A stretch of DNA of 64,000 nucleotides, from positions 124,001-188,000 of the forward strand of contig NC_031000.1 in assembly GCF_000149955.1 (NCBI RefSeq), written 5' to 3'. The stretch comes from Fusarium oxysporum f. sp. lycopersici 4287 (lineage: Eukaryota > Ascomycota > Sordariomycetes > Hypocreales > Nectriaceae). The notes below the pieces were generated by a model. It ran no database searches. It was given only the letters and a program-made list of their open reading frames with translations, and had not been told where the DNA came from. Positions 37,221-47,119 of this stretch are shown here, piece after piece (position 1 is the first letter of the stretch; each line of letters begins with the position of its first letter). Both the position numbers and the translations under genes were made by a program.

Positions 37221-39365
37221 CCCTTTGACTGGCGTAAGGCAACACCTAGGTCACGAGCAGGGATTCCAACCAATCATAGAGTCACAAGCTCAAGGTACGT
37301 AAAGCCCCGCCTAATTTAAGTGATACCAGAAGTCCCAACATTTTCCAGAGGTGCAAAGAAATACCTGGCATTGCTTACAGCCATACCGGGATTTCCGTAT
37401 TTCCCCTCTGTTTCCGCTGGTTGCGGATAAAGGTTTTTGCTTCGACTGTATCTCCCTAAGCCGCATCCCTTTGCAAGGCTTGCAAGCAACAGGACTTTTA
37501 TTACGGAGCCATTCATGTTGCGATGTAGGCGTAAACTCATCCCCAGTCCGAAATCTCTGTCTCGACTGACTACTAGGCTCATACTTTGCAACAAGGTCAT
37601 TAACAAGACGCTGCCGCCACTCCGCTTGAGACTTCTCTGGCTTCCACCGTGAGTTTCCTCGTTGCTGCAGAATGAAGCTGTTGATCAGGGCTATTTCTGG
37701 CAGGAAGTCCCAAGCTAGGGCCCTCCAGCCGCCCCGACGAACACGGCGATAAAGGCCCTAGTAGGCTCGCATTTGATCGCCACGGTCTACGGCATCCATT
37801 TCGTCGTTGTAAGTGGCAGCGATAGACGGAATTGAAATCACTTTGACTAGCTCCTCACCGGAAAACTCCTGCATTGGCCGTGCTGCAGGTTGGTCTGTTG
37901 TTGGTCGTTTCCTTACGCGGTCAATCCGTTCATTGCCTGTAAATACGGTGGATAAAAACAACACAAGGGCATTGTCTTTCCAAGCGATCTGGTTGACCTA
38001 TCCAAAGTCGAATCAGTAAGACTCATCTATAAAAGTTTGTCTCCTTGACTGACTATATTATCGGCTGTTGGGTTTGCTTTAAGGCAGTTAAAAGGAATAC
38101 TACCAGCAGCAGTATTATCACCAGCTTTGAGCTTGGCGAGCAGCCTGTAAAGACCACAGTTCCGGCGGGCTGTGCCTGTGGCTCCGTGCCCAAGCTGACG
38201 TAGCCGGCGGAAAAGGCTGGAAGAAGAGAATAGGTTGTCGAGAAACACGTGGTATCTGGCTTCCGGCAGCAGATTCACTAGGGCGACAACCACAGCTTGG
38301 GTCGGGTTTAGGTAAACAGTACTCTGTGGCTCTCGAAGCCGCCGTTGCTGCCGTTGGCGACGTAGTTGTGAAGGCAGACGCCGGTAGGTGTGTCTGATAC
38401 CTGCAGGCCCGAACTTCCGGCCCGGCCTGTGCCAGAGCCACCGCAAGAAATAACCGCGTTGAGCTACAACTCAGACTTTAAAGCCTGTGGGAATGGGTTT
38501 AGATGGGACGGTTGTCGTTTCCAAGGATCTTCCTAGGAAGCGGACCATACACTCATCTATAGCAATAGCTGTGACTGGTTTGAAGAAAGTAGTGGATATG
38601 TGTTGTATGTGATTAGACCAGTCATCCACCCGGCTGAATGTCCGGCTATAGAAGCTATCCCCAGTAGCTACGAATATTGTTGTGTGGTCAAAGAGACGTA
38701 GAACTTGTGATAATAGCTGAAATCGGCGAAGATACATCCCCTTTACAATTGGATGACTTGGCTGTTGCTTCCCTAGCTGTGACGTTCTCCAGTAGTCTTC
38801 TATCCGGGGTTCCTTGTGTATTCGCATATAGATCAAGATCGCAATCCATACAAAGATTTCTGCAACAGAGGTTGGCTTCTAATCGAGAAGCCACGACTGT
38901 GGCTGTTGTTCATCACTGCAGCTATTTGTAAGCATCTCAAGCCGATCACTAGCCCAGCTATTCGTATAGCAAACCCAGCTTTCTACTAGCCAAACGGGGA
39001 GAAACTGCTGGAATAGCAGCAGTGGCTCTGGGGTAAAGCCTCTATCCGAAAGGACCGATCTGGAAGATGAACGGGCTCGAAGTTGTAGCCACGGTCAGGA
39101 ACTGGGTTATTGACTGGCCGGCATGTGTTATCCGTCGGCTGCTCACGGCGGCTATGGTCGACTCGAATGAAGCTATTGTCATCATACACGTTGGCTGCTT
39201 GGCTAGAGAGTTGTTCGATATCCATGACAGCTTATTGAATGGGTTGTATGACGATTTCAGCGGGGTCAGTTTCGCTGACGCTTGAAGTCACTACCATGTA
39301 CCCCTGGTTGCGTGGGGGCTGTGTGGGGCTCAGTACGGAGGTGTTGCCTTAGGCCAGTCAAAGGG
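37221..39365 (-). mobile_element. piggyBac-like element 2, degraded
   Basis: Inverted ends match at 25 of 26 bases (37221-37246, CCCTTTGACTGGCGTAAGGC, and 39340-39365), with TTAT and ATAA just outside. Minus-strand frames carry a broken DDE_Tnp_1_7 transposase: PVTAIAIDECMVRFLGRS (about 38510-38575, first catalytic Asp), YHVFLDNLFSSSSLFRRLRQ (about 38195-38255, second) and AATYNDEMDAVDRGDQMRAY (37761-37820, third). The C-terminal Cys region is shifted out of frame at 37316-37606. One break is a TGA at the Trp of FKV-W-V, the same Trp that is TAG in element 1. Inactive copy. Confidence 0.88.
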
Positions 39366-39369
39366 ATAA

Positions 39370-39912
39370 TCACCTACAACTGCAAGGCTAGGACACGAGT
39401 AGGTGCAATCGCAAAAGCCATTAACCCTATTCACAGAAAACCACATCAAAAGGTTCAAGCAAACTTGATAACTGATAATTGTCTTGACTAGGAACAGGCA
39501 AGAACTTTGTGAGACTGAAACCTTCATATGCAGCCTAGCCACAGCCACATGAACATGGATAGAGACAATAATGGCAGCAGACTGCAACGTCCTACAAGAC
39601 AAACCATCTTCACGAGAAGCACATTTCGAGACTGAAACATACTTGAAGAAAAAAAAAAAAAAAAAATAGAATGAGAAAAAAAAAAAGGAGGGAAACAAAG
39701 AAACTCAATCAACTTGTGCTGTAACCAAAAATAACTGAAAACTCAACTGAAAGAGCTACCTTCTAGAAAAAAGCATAGGGCGCGTGCGTCACTCAATATC
39801 TAGAAGAGATACACCCCAATCAAGCATCCACTGCTTGCTATTATTCGCTTCCATGCTTTGCAGTTTTCCGGGGTTGGTATTGAGAATTGGAAAAAATGAG
39901 CTTCTCAAGTTT
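39370..39912. other. Intergenic between piggyBac 2 and the ErdS gene
   Basis: No gene. Contains two A-rich tracts at about 39647-39687, possibly a retroelement tail. The last part should include the ErdS gene's 3' UTR (minus strand). Confidence 0.45.
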
Positions 39913-39915
39913 CGT

Positions 39916-42384
39916 CTAGTCCTGGAAGAACTTGACAATCTGCTGAAGGTCACGCAGAGTAACACCATGCTTTGGGTAGCAAATGTAGATTTCCTCACCG
40001 AGAGCACCAAACTTGGACCGGAAGGTAGACTTGCGTCGCAAACCTAGGCTGTCGACGATGGATCGGTACGTAGCGGCAAGGAAGCGTGCGCGCAGACCAC
40101 GAACGTGCTCGCCTGGCGTCAATCTCTCGGAGACGCCAGCGCCAAAGGTGATCTGGCCGGTGACATTAGACAGGGCGTGGCTAATGAGAACCTCGATGGA
40201 GCCGTTGACAGCACCAGGGAAGTCCAGAGCCCACTTGACCTGCCAGCCGTGGCGGGGAGCGAGCTTAGCCAGGACCACAAGAGAGACCACCTTGCCGTCC
40301 TTTCCAGCGGCGAAGTAGCGACGATGCTCCTGGTCGACCCAGGGGCGCACCTCCGTCAGGTGGACTTGTTTGCCCTTACGGGCAGCCTTCCACTCCTCGA
40401 TGGCGGGGTCGGCGCGGGCGATGAAGTCGTCGTCGAGCTTGACTTCATGAATCTTGACACCTTCGCGCTCAACGCGACGCGCCTTTGCGGCAAGGCCGCT
40501 GACCTGAGCGCTGTTGTGCTTGTCATTGTCGACTCGCTGCTCCTCAATGCAGGATAAGCTCCGCCAGCGGAGCTCGGAGGCGAGGATCTTCTGAACCTCA
40601 AAGGAGACAAGCATCCAGATCGGAGTCAAGCGCAGCTCAACGGTGACATGCTTGATGAAGGCGCGAATGACTTCCTGGTACTGGTTGCGGTCGCAGAGCG
40701 GGTCGCCAGTGATCATGGCGAACTTCTGCTGCTGGACCCAGCCAACGGCGGCACCGGTCTCGTGTCGCCAGATCTGGAAGCGCTCATCAAGCCAAGACGT
40801 GTTGGTGGCATCACCATAATTGGCAATAAGCTTCTCCAGAGGTGGAAGATCATCGGCTTGGTGAAGCTTGGTGGTGTCGGCCTCAGGATGAGGCATACCG
40901 GGAGCCTTGGTAGGCAGGGACTTGGGATCGCGGTGAAAGAGGGAGGCGTAGCGAACATCGCCAAGCTCAAGCATCCAGGAGACAATACGCTCAAGACCAA
41001 GACCAGCGCCAGCGTGAGGGGGGACACCAAGGTCAAAGGCGATAAGGTAGTCTTCCATACCATCCTCAGACATACCAGCGGCAACCATGTTGGCTCGGAG
41101 CTCCTCAGCATTGTGAATACGCTGGCCACCAGAGCAGATCTCCTGGCCTCGGATGAAGATATCGAAGGAGCGAGTCCACTTAGGATCTTCAGGATCCTTA
41201 GCAGCGTAGAAGGGACGAGCGTTGGCAGGGAACTTGTCAAGGACGTAGTAGTCGGTGCCATACTTTTCGCGAACAAGCTGACCGAGACGGATCTCGTTGG
41301 GGGTAGACAGATCCTCCTCCTCGACATCGCGCCCATCTTCGCGGAGCATCTTGATGCCCTCCCTGAAGGGAATGATGGGAGTCTCGTCGAGCCACCTGAA
41401 CTCGCTGCTTGGCCATCGCTTGCGGATAACCTCAATCTCTCGAGAGGAGTAGACGGCCTTAAAGACCTCCTTGAGGAAGATGTCGATAAGCTGAATAACC
41501 TCGTGGTAATCTGTATTGATAGCCATCTCGAGGTCCAGGCCGGTGTATTCAGTCAAGTGGCGATGAGTGTTCGAGTTCTCGGCGCGGAAGACAGGGCCGA
41601 CCTCAAAGACCCGGCCAAAGTCGGCAGAGATGGACATTTGCTTGGCCAGCTGAGGGCTCTGAGCAAGGAAGGCCCGGCGGTCGAAGTAGCTAACGGGGAA
41701 GACAGCAGCGCCGCTCTCGGTGGCAGCGGGCTGAAGCTTAGGAGTGTGAATCTCCACGAAGCCATGCTCCTCGAGGGTGTTTCGGAATGCGCGTGAAACG
41801 AGGGAGCGCAGGCGGAAGAGAGCCTGGTTGGAAGGGTGTCGGAGATCGAGGATGCGTGAGGACATGCGGTTGCGCAGCGTCTCAGGGGGTTTGTAATTGC
41901 TGAAGGGCAGGTTCTGCGCGGAGTTGACAAGATGAACGGAGCAGATGTCGACCTCAATACCAGAGTGCGTCGCCGATCGGATGGGCTCTGGAGGCTGCTT
42001 CAAGACACCGCATACTTGCACCAGCGACTCAGGGCTGATCTTGCGCACCCACTTCACAAAGTCGGTATTATCGGCATCGCGAGCGAGGACGCCCTGGACA
42101 GAGTAGGTTTGGTCTCGGAGGAGTAGAAAATCGAGGACCTTGGAGAGCGGTCGTTGAGTTTCAATGCGCGCTCGGAAGGTTGCTTCTGTGCCGATAGGGA
42201 GAGAATCAAGCTGCGAAATTGTATTGATCTCGCCAGGATGTACAGGCCAGTCGGCGCTCATGCTGGTGCGACCGCTCTCAAGAGAAGTGCAGCTGCTACC
42301 GCTTGCAGCGTCTCTGGTGCTTAAGGTGTCGTCCATGTTGGACCTGGCCGAGTGGCTGTGGATCTGGACGCCGCTGTCGTGCAT
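39916..42384 (-). CDS. erdS: Ergosteryl-aspartate synthase (AspRS-DUF2156 fusion)
   Basis: Single-exon ORF of 822 codons; Met17 (at 42336, MDDTLSTRDAASG) is an equally good start. Residues about 62-155 form the OB-fold anticodon-binding domain and 170-490 the class II aspartyl-tRNA synthetase core (motif 2 at GPVFRAENSNTHRHLTEYTG, residues 263-282; motif 3 at GAGLGLERIV, 459-468). Residues about 510-822 are a DUF2156 aminoacyl-tRNA transferase domain (SLVVLAKLAPRHGWQVKWAL, TYRSIVDSLGLRRKSTFRSK). In fungi this fusion charges tRNA-Asp and then passes the aspartate to the 3-hydroxyl of ergosterol, making 1-ergosteryl aspartate. An ordinary AspRS lacks the last 300 residues, which makes the call firm. 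No partner hydrolase (ErdH) is visible in this window. The frame is intact. Confidence 0.92.
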   Translation of the reverse strand: MHDSGVQIHSHSARSNMDDTLSTRDAASGSSCTSLESGRTSMSADWPVHPGEINTISQLDSLPIGTEATFRARIETQRPLSKVLDFLLLRDQTYSVQGVLARDADNTDFVKWVRKISPESLVQVCGVLKQPPEPIRSATHSGIEVDICSVHLVNSAQNLPFSNYKPPETLRNRMSSRILDLRHPSNQALFRLRSLVSRAFRNTLEEHGFVEIHTPKLQPAATESGAAVFPVSYFDRRAFLAQSPQLAKQMSISADFGRVFEVGPVFRAENSNTHRHLTEYTGLDLEMAINTDYHEVIQLIDIFLKEVFKAVYSSREIEVIRKRWPSSEFRWLDETPIIPFREGIKMLREDGRDVEEEDLSTPNEIRLGQLVREKYGTDYYVLDKFPANARPFYAAKDPEDPKWTRSFDIFIRGQEICSGGQRIHNAEELRANMVAAGMSEDGMEDYLIAFDLGVPPHAGAGLGLERIVSWMLELGDVRYASLFHRDPKSLPTKAPGMPHPEADTTKLHQADDLPPLEKLIANYGDATNTSWLDERFQIWRHETGAAVGWVQQQKFAMITGDPLCDRNQYQEVIRAFIKHVTVELRLTPIWMLVSFEVQKILASELRWRSLSCIEEQRVDNDKHNSAQVSGLAAKARRVEREGVKIHEVKLDDDFIARADPAIEEWKAARKGKQVHLTEVRPWVDQEHRRYFAAGKDGKVVSLVVLAKLAPRHGWQVKWALDFPGAVNGSIEVLISHALSNVTGQITFGAGVSERLTPGEHVRGLRARFLAATYRSIVDSLGLRRKSTFRSKFGALGEEIYICYPKHGVTLRDLQQIVKFFQD

Positions 42385-42389
42385 GTTAT

Positions 42390-43035
42390 TGCGGATAATT
42401 TACGCTGTGGTTGCTGTGCGTCTTCTTAGTCATGTTTCGCTGTTTGGAAAGTACCAGTGGTGGCGATGGTGTTTTTGGTAGCCCAACCAATTGCTCGGTG
42501 GCCGTGTCGAGCGAGGCCTGCGATGATGTCAGACTGACCTCCGAAGCGCGCGAAGTCTATCCCCTCTATTGTATCCAAGCCTCTCGCTAGATCACTCCAT
42601 AGATTAGCCAATTAAATGCACTAGTTAAAAAAAGGTAACGTAACGTGCATGATAAACGTGTGTCACAGACAAGTGAGTTTCACATGCTAATTCCCACCTA
42701 AAAACCAGATTTTTGAAATTCTTTTAAAAATGCAATTTAACTTTAAATAACTAAGAATTTAAAATAAGATAAATAACTATCTGTCGCACTGAGCGTGCTT
42801 AAAGGGTTAAAGTGAATATAGTGAGCAGCAGCAAAATGTGTTGATTGATTGTTCTTGAGTTGTCTCTTGTGCGGGGTATTCTATCCCGCAGAGTTACTTA
42901 AAATATATAAGGCAGCTGTAGCACATCCATGATTGCTTGCATAGCGATTATAGCCTGATCTTTTGCCCTGTGGTTTAACGGCTTGTGCAACCGTTACAAA
43001 CAGGACCTATTTCAGCTTGTTATACCCTTATTGAA
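42390..43035. other. erdS upstream region with transposon ends
   Basis: Holds the erdS promoter side (minus strand). At about 42638-42690 lies a pogo-type end (ACGTGCATGATAAACGTGTG then an AGACAAG core). At 42781-42903 is copy 2 of the dispersed repeat also found inverted at 9530-9649. The stretch between them is AT-rich. Confidence 0.65.
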
Positions 43036-43291
43036 AGGCAATTGATAGGGGGGCATGACGAATTGATACGCGGGCATGACCCTTAGGGGGGCATGACTTT
43101 TTGTAACACCTGATTGGGCTAAATTTCGTAGACCCATAAATACCTTTGAGAAAAGGCGGTGAAGCCGGCTCTCTTAACAAGCCCAGATCTCTGCAGAAGC
43201 AACCGGACCAAGCCGGCCTATTAGAACAGCTCGCATTCGGCCGTCAAAACAAAGTATTATTTTCGATACCTATAGAATAAGGCCAATTCTA

Positions 43292-45700
43292 TTAAGAGCA
43301 GCTATCTATGTCTCCTCTTACTACTATGGAAGGAAGAATCTCCTCGTCGCTATTAAGCAGCTCCCATTGACTCCTTCGTCTCCGAATGCTGGGTTGCGTC
43401 TTCCGTCCGCTGGCACGTCCTCCTGTAGTTCTCCCCGCTCCAAGGGTACCCGACTGGCTGCGTTTCTGGCGCTGATTTGAGCTACTGGCCTGGCTACTGG
43501 CATGTTGGCTCGCATCGAGTTCCACTCTGGCCAGAGTCGACCTGTTTAGACTACCCGGTGGTCGACCTCGCCTACGCCTTGATGGGCCCTGGCTGGCTGG
43601 TTGACTACTCTGCCGATTGCTTGCTCCGATGGCTAGCCTTGCTGGAACAGCCTGTGTGGTGTTTTTGGGCCTGCCACGGAGAGCAGTGGCAATCTTGGGG
43701 TCGAGAATCCGTCGGTATGGATCTCGAGAGGATGGCTCTCGTAGTCGCCACCGTGGATGGACCTCCCACTTAGTGAAGGGTGTGGCAGACCCTAACCTCG
43801 AGTAGACCTTGTGGCAACAAGGTATACCGAGCTCGACATAGACCGAACAGTCGTCGTTGCAGCCCCCGAGAGGCTCCGGGAACGGATTCTTACCAGTCGG
43901 CATCGCTTTGCGAGCTAAGCGATATTGCTTGTTGATCAGCCCAAGGCCCTTCGATGATATTGCTGTCCGGAGTTCGCCTAGATACTCCGAGCTAGACCCT
44001 ATATACTCGCGAGCGGTGAGTACCTCGTCCGCTGCGCAGGCATCGTTGAAGTCCCGCTCTTGGTCCTTCATCATGTCCTGCATAGCTTCGACAAGTCGAT
44101 ACAGGTGGCTCATACCGTTTAGAAGGTAGCTCTTGATGTTGTTGTTGCTTGCTTCTGTGCCAGTGGTGACGCGGATGCCAAAGTTGCGATACTTGCGGAT
44201 GAAACAGCGTGCCCACTGGGCCCTTACAGGCATGTAGGTTCCATGGAGATACCGCAGGATAGCCCGCTGGTCATCAAATTCCCTACAGAGGTTTCTCCAC
44301 GCCTTCTCGTGAGCGTCCTCAGTCTCGGCAAACAAGACGAGCTTCCACATCATGAGAACCCCTCGATAGCTATGAGGGATGTCCTCAGATGTCGGCGCGT
44401 GGACTAACTGTCGGTCTTTCGGGCTAAGCTCAGCCCGTACCTGTGGAGTAGACTTATCCTCGTCGCTGCTGTCGGGACTACTGCTACTACTGCGGCCCTT
44501 GACCCACTTTTGCTTTGATTTGAGCAGGACGTTCGAATTGATGTGGTGGATACAGAGCTGCTGCTGTACATCAGGGAACTGATCATTCAGGGCGGCCTTC
44601 ATCTGATCGTCGAAGTCGGTAACGATGACGTCCGGTTGGCAAATGGAGTGCTGCTCTGCCAGTTGTCGAATACTCTCAGAGAGGAATTGGAACCCCTCCC
44701 GTCTCTCGTTGTCGATCAGACCGAAAGCCGCATTGAAGACAGAACCAAGGCAAGTCTGTCCTGTTGCCTGGAATAACGGAAGCTTGAAGCGGTTGGTGTT
44801 GTATGTGTTGTCGAAGCTGATGACCTCGGGAAACCGCTTCCACATCTGGAGACAGTAGGAAAAGATCCAGACAAGGCCAACGAGGCGGCTTGGCTCATCA
44901 TCCGCCCACTTAACGACGTAAGGAACGTCCATCTCATCAAATAGCTTGATCAGTGCTGCAGTGGGAGTGTAGCCATTCAACTTGTCTCGATTGATGAGAG
45001 CCCGGGCGTTATAGATGTCCCTCTGGGTGAAGGTTGATTCGGGGTGTTGCTCTTGGACCACAGCCCGTACGTCACGGGCCCGGATACCGACCCGACGGCT
45101 TGTCGACTCAATGGTTGCCCTGATGGGTGTAGTCAGCCGTCTATGGGAAGGGTGCGCAGACGGTCTAATACTACGCCCATGGTTGTGTTGACTGTGTTCC
45201 GGGTTTGGGTGTTGTCGTAGGAGCCACTCGCCCTCTTCTAGAGCCTCGGCTATCACCATCCACTTGCATCCGCACTTCCGGGACTTCCGTTGCCGAAGAC
45301 CTGCACCTCTGCTAGGCCGTGGTTCTCCGTATCTGTCACATTGGAAAGAATATCTCATCCTCCGACCGTTATATGAGTAGGCGTTCCGTCGGACAATACC
45401 AAAGCCACTCTCTTTCGCAAAGGTGTTTATCAAGTCAAATAGAGCTTCGGCTGACGGCGCTGGGTCGCCTGGGATCGGTGGGTTCGGGATCGGGTCGGGG
45501 GCAGGGGACGAGGAAATTCGAAGAGGAGAAGATCTGATCTTTTGATACTGCTTGGGTGGACGGCTCTCGGGGCGGTGAGTAGGGAGGAGGCGATTCAAGC
45601 GCATCTGAACTGAGTGGCGAGTAACCCCATTTCTCTCGCCATTGGCGTACTCGCTCGTATGACCGAGCGAGCTCGAGGGTAAGCTTCCGATCCGTCCCAA
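43292..45700 (-). CDS. MULE transposase (FAR1-type)
   Basis: 802-codon ORF. Residues about 90-180 look like a FAR1/WRKY-GCM1-type zinc DNA-binding domain (SFQCDRYG, KCGCKWMVIAE, then HNHGRS). About 290-385 is the MULE DDE core with Asp297 in VISFDNTYNTN and Asp362 in VIVTDFDDQMKAAL; Glu516 in VTTGTEASNN is the likely third acidic residue. About 614-632 is a SWIM finger (CNDDCSVYVELGIPCCHKVY). The Arg/Ser-rich tail has an RRRRGRPPGS AT-hook. It mobilises the flanking element. No stops or frame breaks, unlike the neighbouring transposases. Whether the start at 45700 or a spliced start from the overlapping ORF is used is unclear; the first ~60 residues are low-complexity. Confidence 0.92.
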   Translation of the reverse strand: MGRIGSLPSSSLGHTSEYANGERNGVTRHSVQMRLNRLLPTHRPESRPPKQYQKIRSSPLRISSSPAPDPIPNPPIPGDPAPSAEALFDLINTFAKESGFGIVRRNAYSYNGRRMRYSFQCDRYGEPRPSRGAGLRQRKSRKCGCKWMVIAEALEEGEWLLRQHPNPEHSQHNHGRSIRPSAHPSHRRLTTPIRATIESTSRRVGIRARDVRAVVQEQHPESTFTQRDIYNARALINRDKLNGYTPTAALIKLFDEMDVPYVVKWADDEPSRLVGLVWIFSYCLQMWKRFPEVISFDNTYNTNRFKLPLFQATGQTCLGSVFNAAFGLIDNERREGFQFLSESIRQLAEQHSICQPDVIVTDFDDQMKAALNDQFPDVQQQLCIHHINSNVLLKSKQKWVKGRSSSSSPDSSDEDKSTPQVRAELSPKDRQLVHAPTSEDIPHSYRGVLMMWKLVLFAETEDAHEKAWRNLCREFDDQRAILRYLHGTYMPVRAQWARCFIRKYRNFGIRVTTGTEASNNNIKSYLLNGMSHLYRLVEAMQDMMKDQERDFNDACAADEVLTAREYIGSSSEYLGELRTAISSKGLGLINKQYRLARKAMPTGKNPFPEPLGGCNDDCSVYVELGIPCCHKVYSRLGSATPFTKWEVHPRWRLREPSSRDPYRRILDPKIATALRGRPKNTTQAVPARLAIGASNRQSSQPASQGPSRRRRGRPPGSLNRSTLARVELDASQHASSQASSSNQRQKRSQSGTLGAGRTTGGRASGRKTQPSIRRRRSQWELLNSDEEILPSIVVRGDIDSCS

Positions 45701-46217
45701 TCACTTCTCGTACTAGCTTCAGGGCAGATTGAAACTCGGCCTTTGTGGGTGACGATTGCTCCCGTGCTGATTGAGGCGGAGAGGAGGAAGGTAGTGGGTC
45801 GGTTTCTGGCCCTGGTATAGGGATTCTGACTCGCTGCTGCCGTCTTCCTTGGGTTAGGAAGTCATTCGAAAGGTGTATCTCGTCATCGAAACGGAGCTCC
45901 CATGGTGGCTCATGAAGCCCTTGCGATCCATGGGGCTGTGGAGCGGTTGAAAAGGTCTGTGGATAAGATGTGAAGAGATTTCCGAGTGTATCTTCGTCGC
46001 CGACTCCGTAATATTGGCTGATACTTGTTCCAATGCTACTCGCTGAGCGAGGTCTATTCGCGAGTAACGGCGGGCTGAACCTGGATTGTCGGCTCTGCCG
46101 CCGTCGTTTTCGGGCGTGCAATTGATCGCTAGGACTAGGACTGCGAGTTCGGCATCTCGGATTGCTCTCTGAGCTGGAAGGAGGCTCAGATTGGGACGTG
46201 GTGAAGGTTCTAATCAT
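45435..46217 (-). CDS. MULE upstream ORF, overlapping the transposase
   Basis: 260-codon frame (MIRTFTTSQSEPPSSSESNP...) that is Ser/Pro/Arg-rich with one helical charged stretch (ALKLVREVIGTDRKLTLELA). It overlaps the transposase ORF by 266 nt in another frame. It may be the first exon of one spliced transposase, the product of a frameshift, or a separate protein. No clear GT-AG intron in the overlap decided the matter. No domain recognised. Confidence 0.55.
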   Translation of the reverse strand: MIRTFTTSQSEPPSSSESNPRCRTRSPSPSDQLHARKRRRQSRQSRFSPPLLANRPRSASSIGTSISQYYGVGDEDTLGNLFTSYPQTFSTAPQPHGSQGLHEPPWELRFDDEIHLSNDFLTQGRRQQRVRIPIPGPETDPLPSSSPPQSAREQSSPTKAEFQSALKLVREVIGTDRKLTLELARSYERVRQWREKWGYSPLSSDALESPPPYSPPREPSTQAVSKDQIFSSSNFLVPCPRPDPEPTDPRRPSAVSRSSI

Positions 46218-46679
46218 CGAGGATTGAGAGACTCAGGAGTGGATAGCTTGCTGATGGAGAGAAAACTTGATGGCGTCGCATTGGTTACCAATGTAAGATT
46301 AAGGGCGAGCTAAGCTCGAGGTGTCGGATACGAGGGTGGTAAGTCAAGATGAATGATGATTTCAAGATAAAGAACAGATTATTGATTGATTCATCCCTGT
46401 CCCCTCGTCTTCTTCGTCCTCATTATATTTGACGAGGAGAGGCTACGATACTAGACCTGCCGAACCTGCAACAGATCTGTAACACCTCTCTGACTCTTGT
46501 GGTGCACTCGTGTGACAATCTGGGAGAGGCATATGCAACACGAGGTACTTAGGAAGCTCTGACAGAATTCTGCCGACACTAACAAAAACGAAATTGACGA
46601 ATCAGGTGTTACAAAAAGTCATGCCCCCCTAAGGATCATGCCCGCGTATCAATTCGTCATGCCCCCCTATCAATTGCCA

Positions 46680-47024
46680 TTATAAAATGCACTGTATTTT
46701 AAGGTTTTTTATATAAGTTAAAATAGCAAAAAATCTTCAAAAAATATAATTTAATAAAGCTAGCTATACTATTATAAGAAATATTTTTATTAGATTTTTA
46801 GCTATTAGATTTTTAGCTATTTTATCTATAGCTTAAAAGTGTTATAGGGTAGGCTATTTTTAGTTATACAGTGCAGTGGAGCACTCGCTTATCTGGAGCA
46901 TTCGCTTATCAACCACGTTACGTATTAATTATTCATAGTTTTGATAAACGCAACGGTTAACTTACTAGTATACATTTATGACGTCAGACGTCACTAGTGC
47001 GCCATGAGAAATCTCAAGATTTAT
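46680..47024. other. AT-rich spacer with a solo pogo-type end
   Basis: About 46875-46925 read in reverse gives ACGTGGTTGATAAGCGAATG followed by a repeated GCGARTGCTCC pair, the same plan as the pogo ends elsewhere in the window. The remainder is AT-rich without genes. Confidence 0.55.
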
Positions 47025-47119
47025 TTATCTCTTTGGGTGGCACAAGGCATCAGGGAGGTCACGACTAGGGTCGGGGGCCAATCAAAATGATCGCGACGAT
47101 CGGTACATTCTACCCACAC

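Larger units (their letters stand above)
43037..46678 (-). mobile_element. Complete MULE transposon with 79-bp terminal inverted repeats
   Basis: Near-identical 79-bp inverted repeats at 43037-43115 and 46600-46678 (one mismatch by eye) begin GGCAATTGATAGGGGGGCAT and end CACCTGATT. Each carries three GGGCATGAC-type subrepeats. The element is 3642 bp and contains an intact MULE transposase ORF plus an overlapping upstream ORF, both on the minus strand. A clean target duplication was not seen; the flanks share only a TTAT-rich context. The undamaged main frame suggests recent activity. Confidence 0.93.

Noticed and set aside
40648..41796. Long plus-strand ORF of 382 codons inside the erdS gene
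   Set aside because: It is the antisense shadow of the AspRS catalytic domain, whose minus-strand protein has all family motifs.
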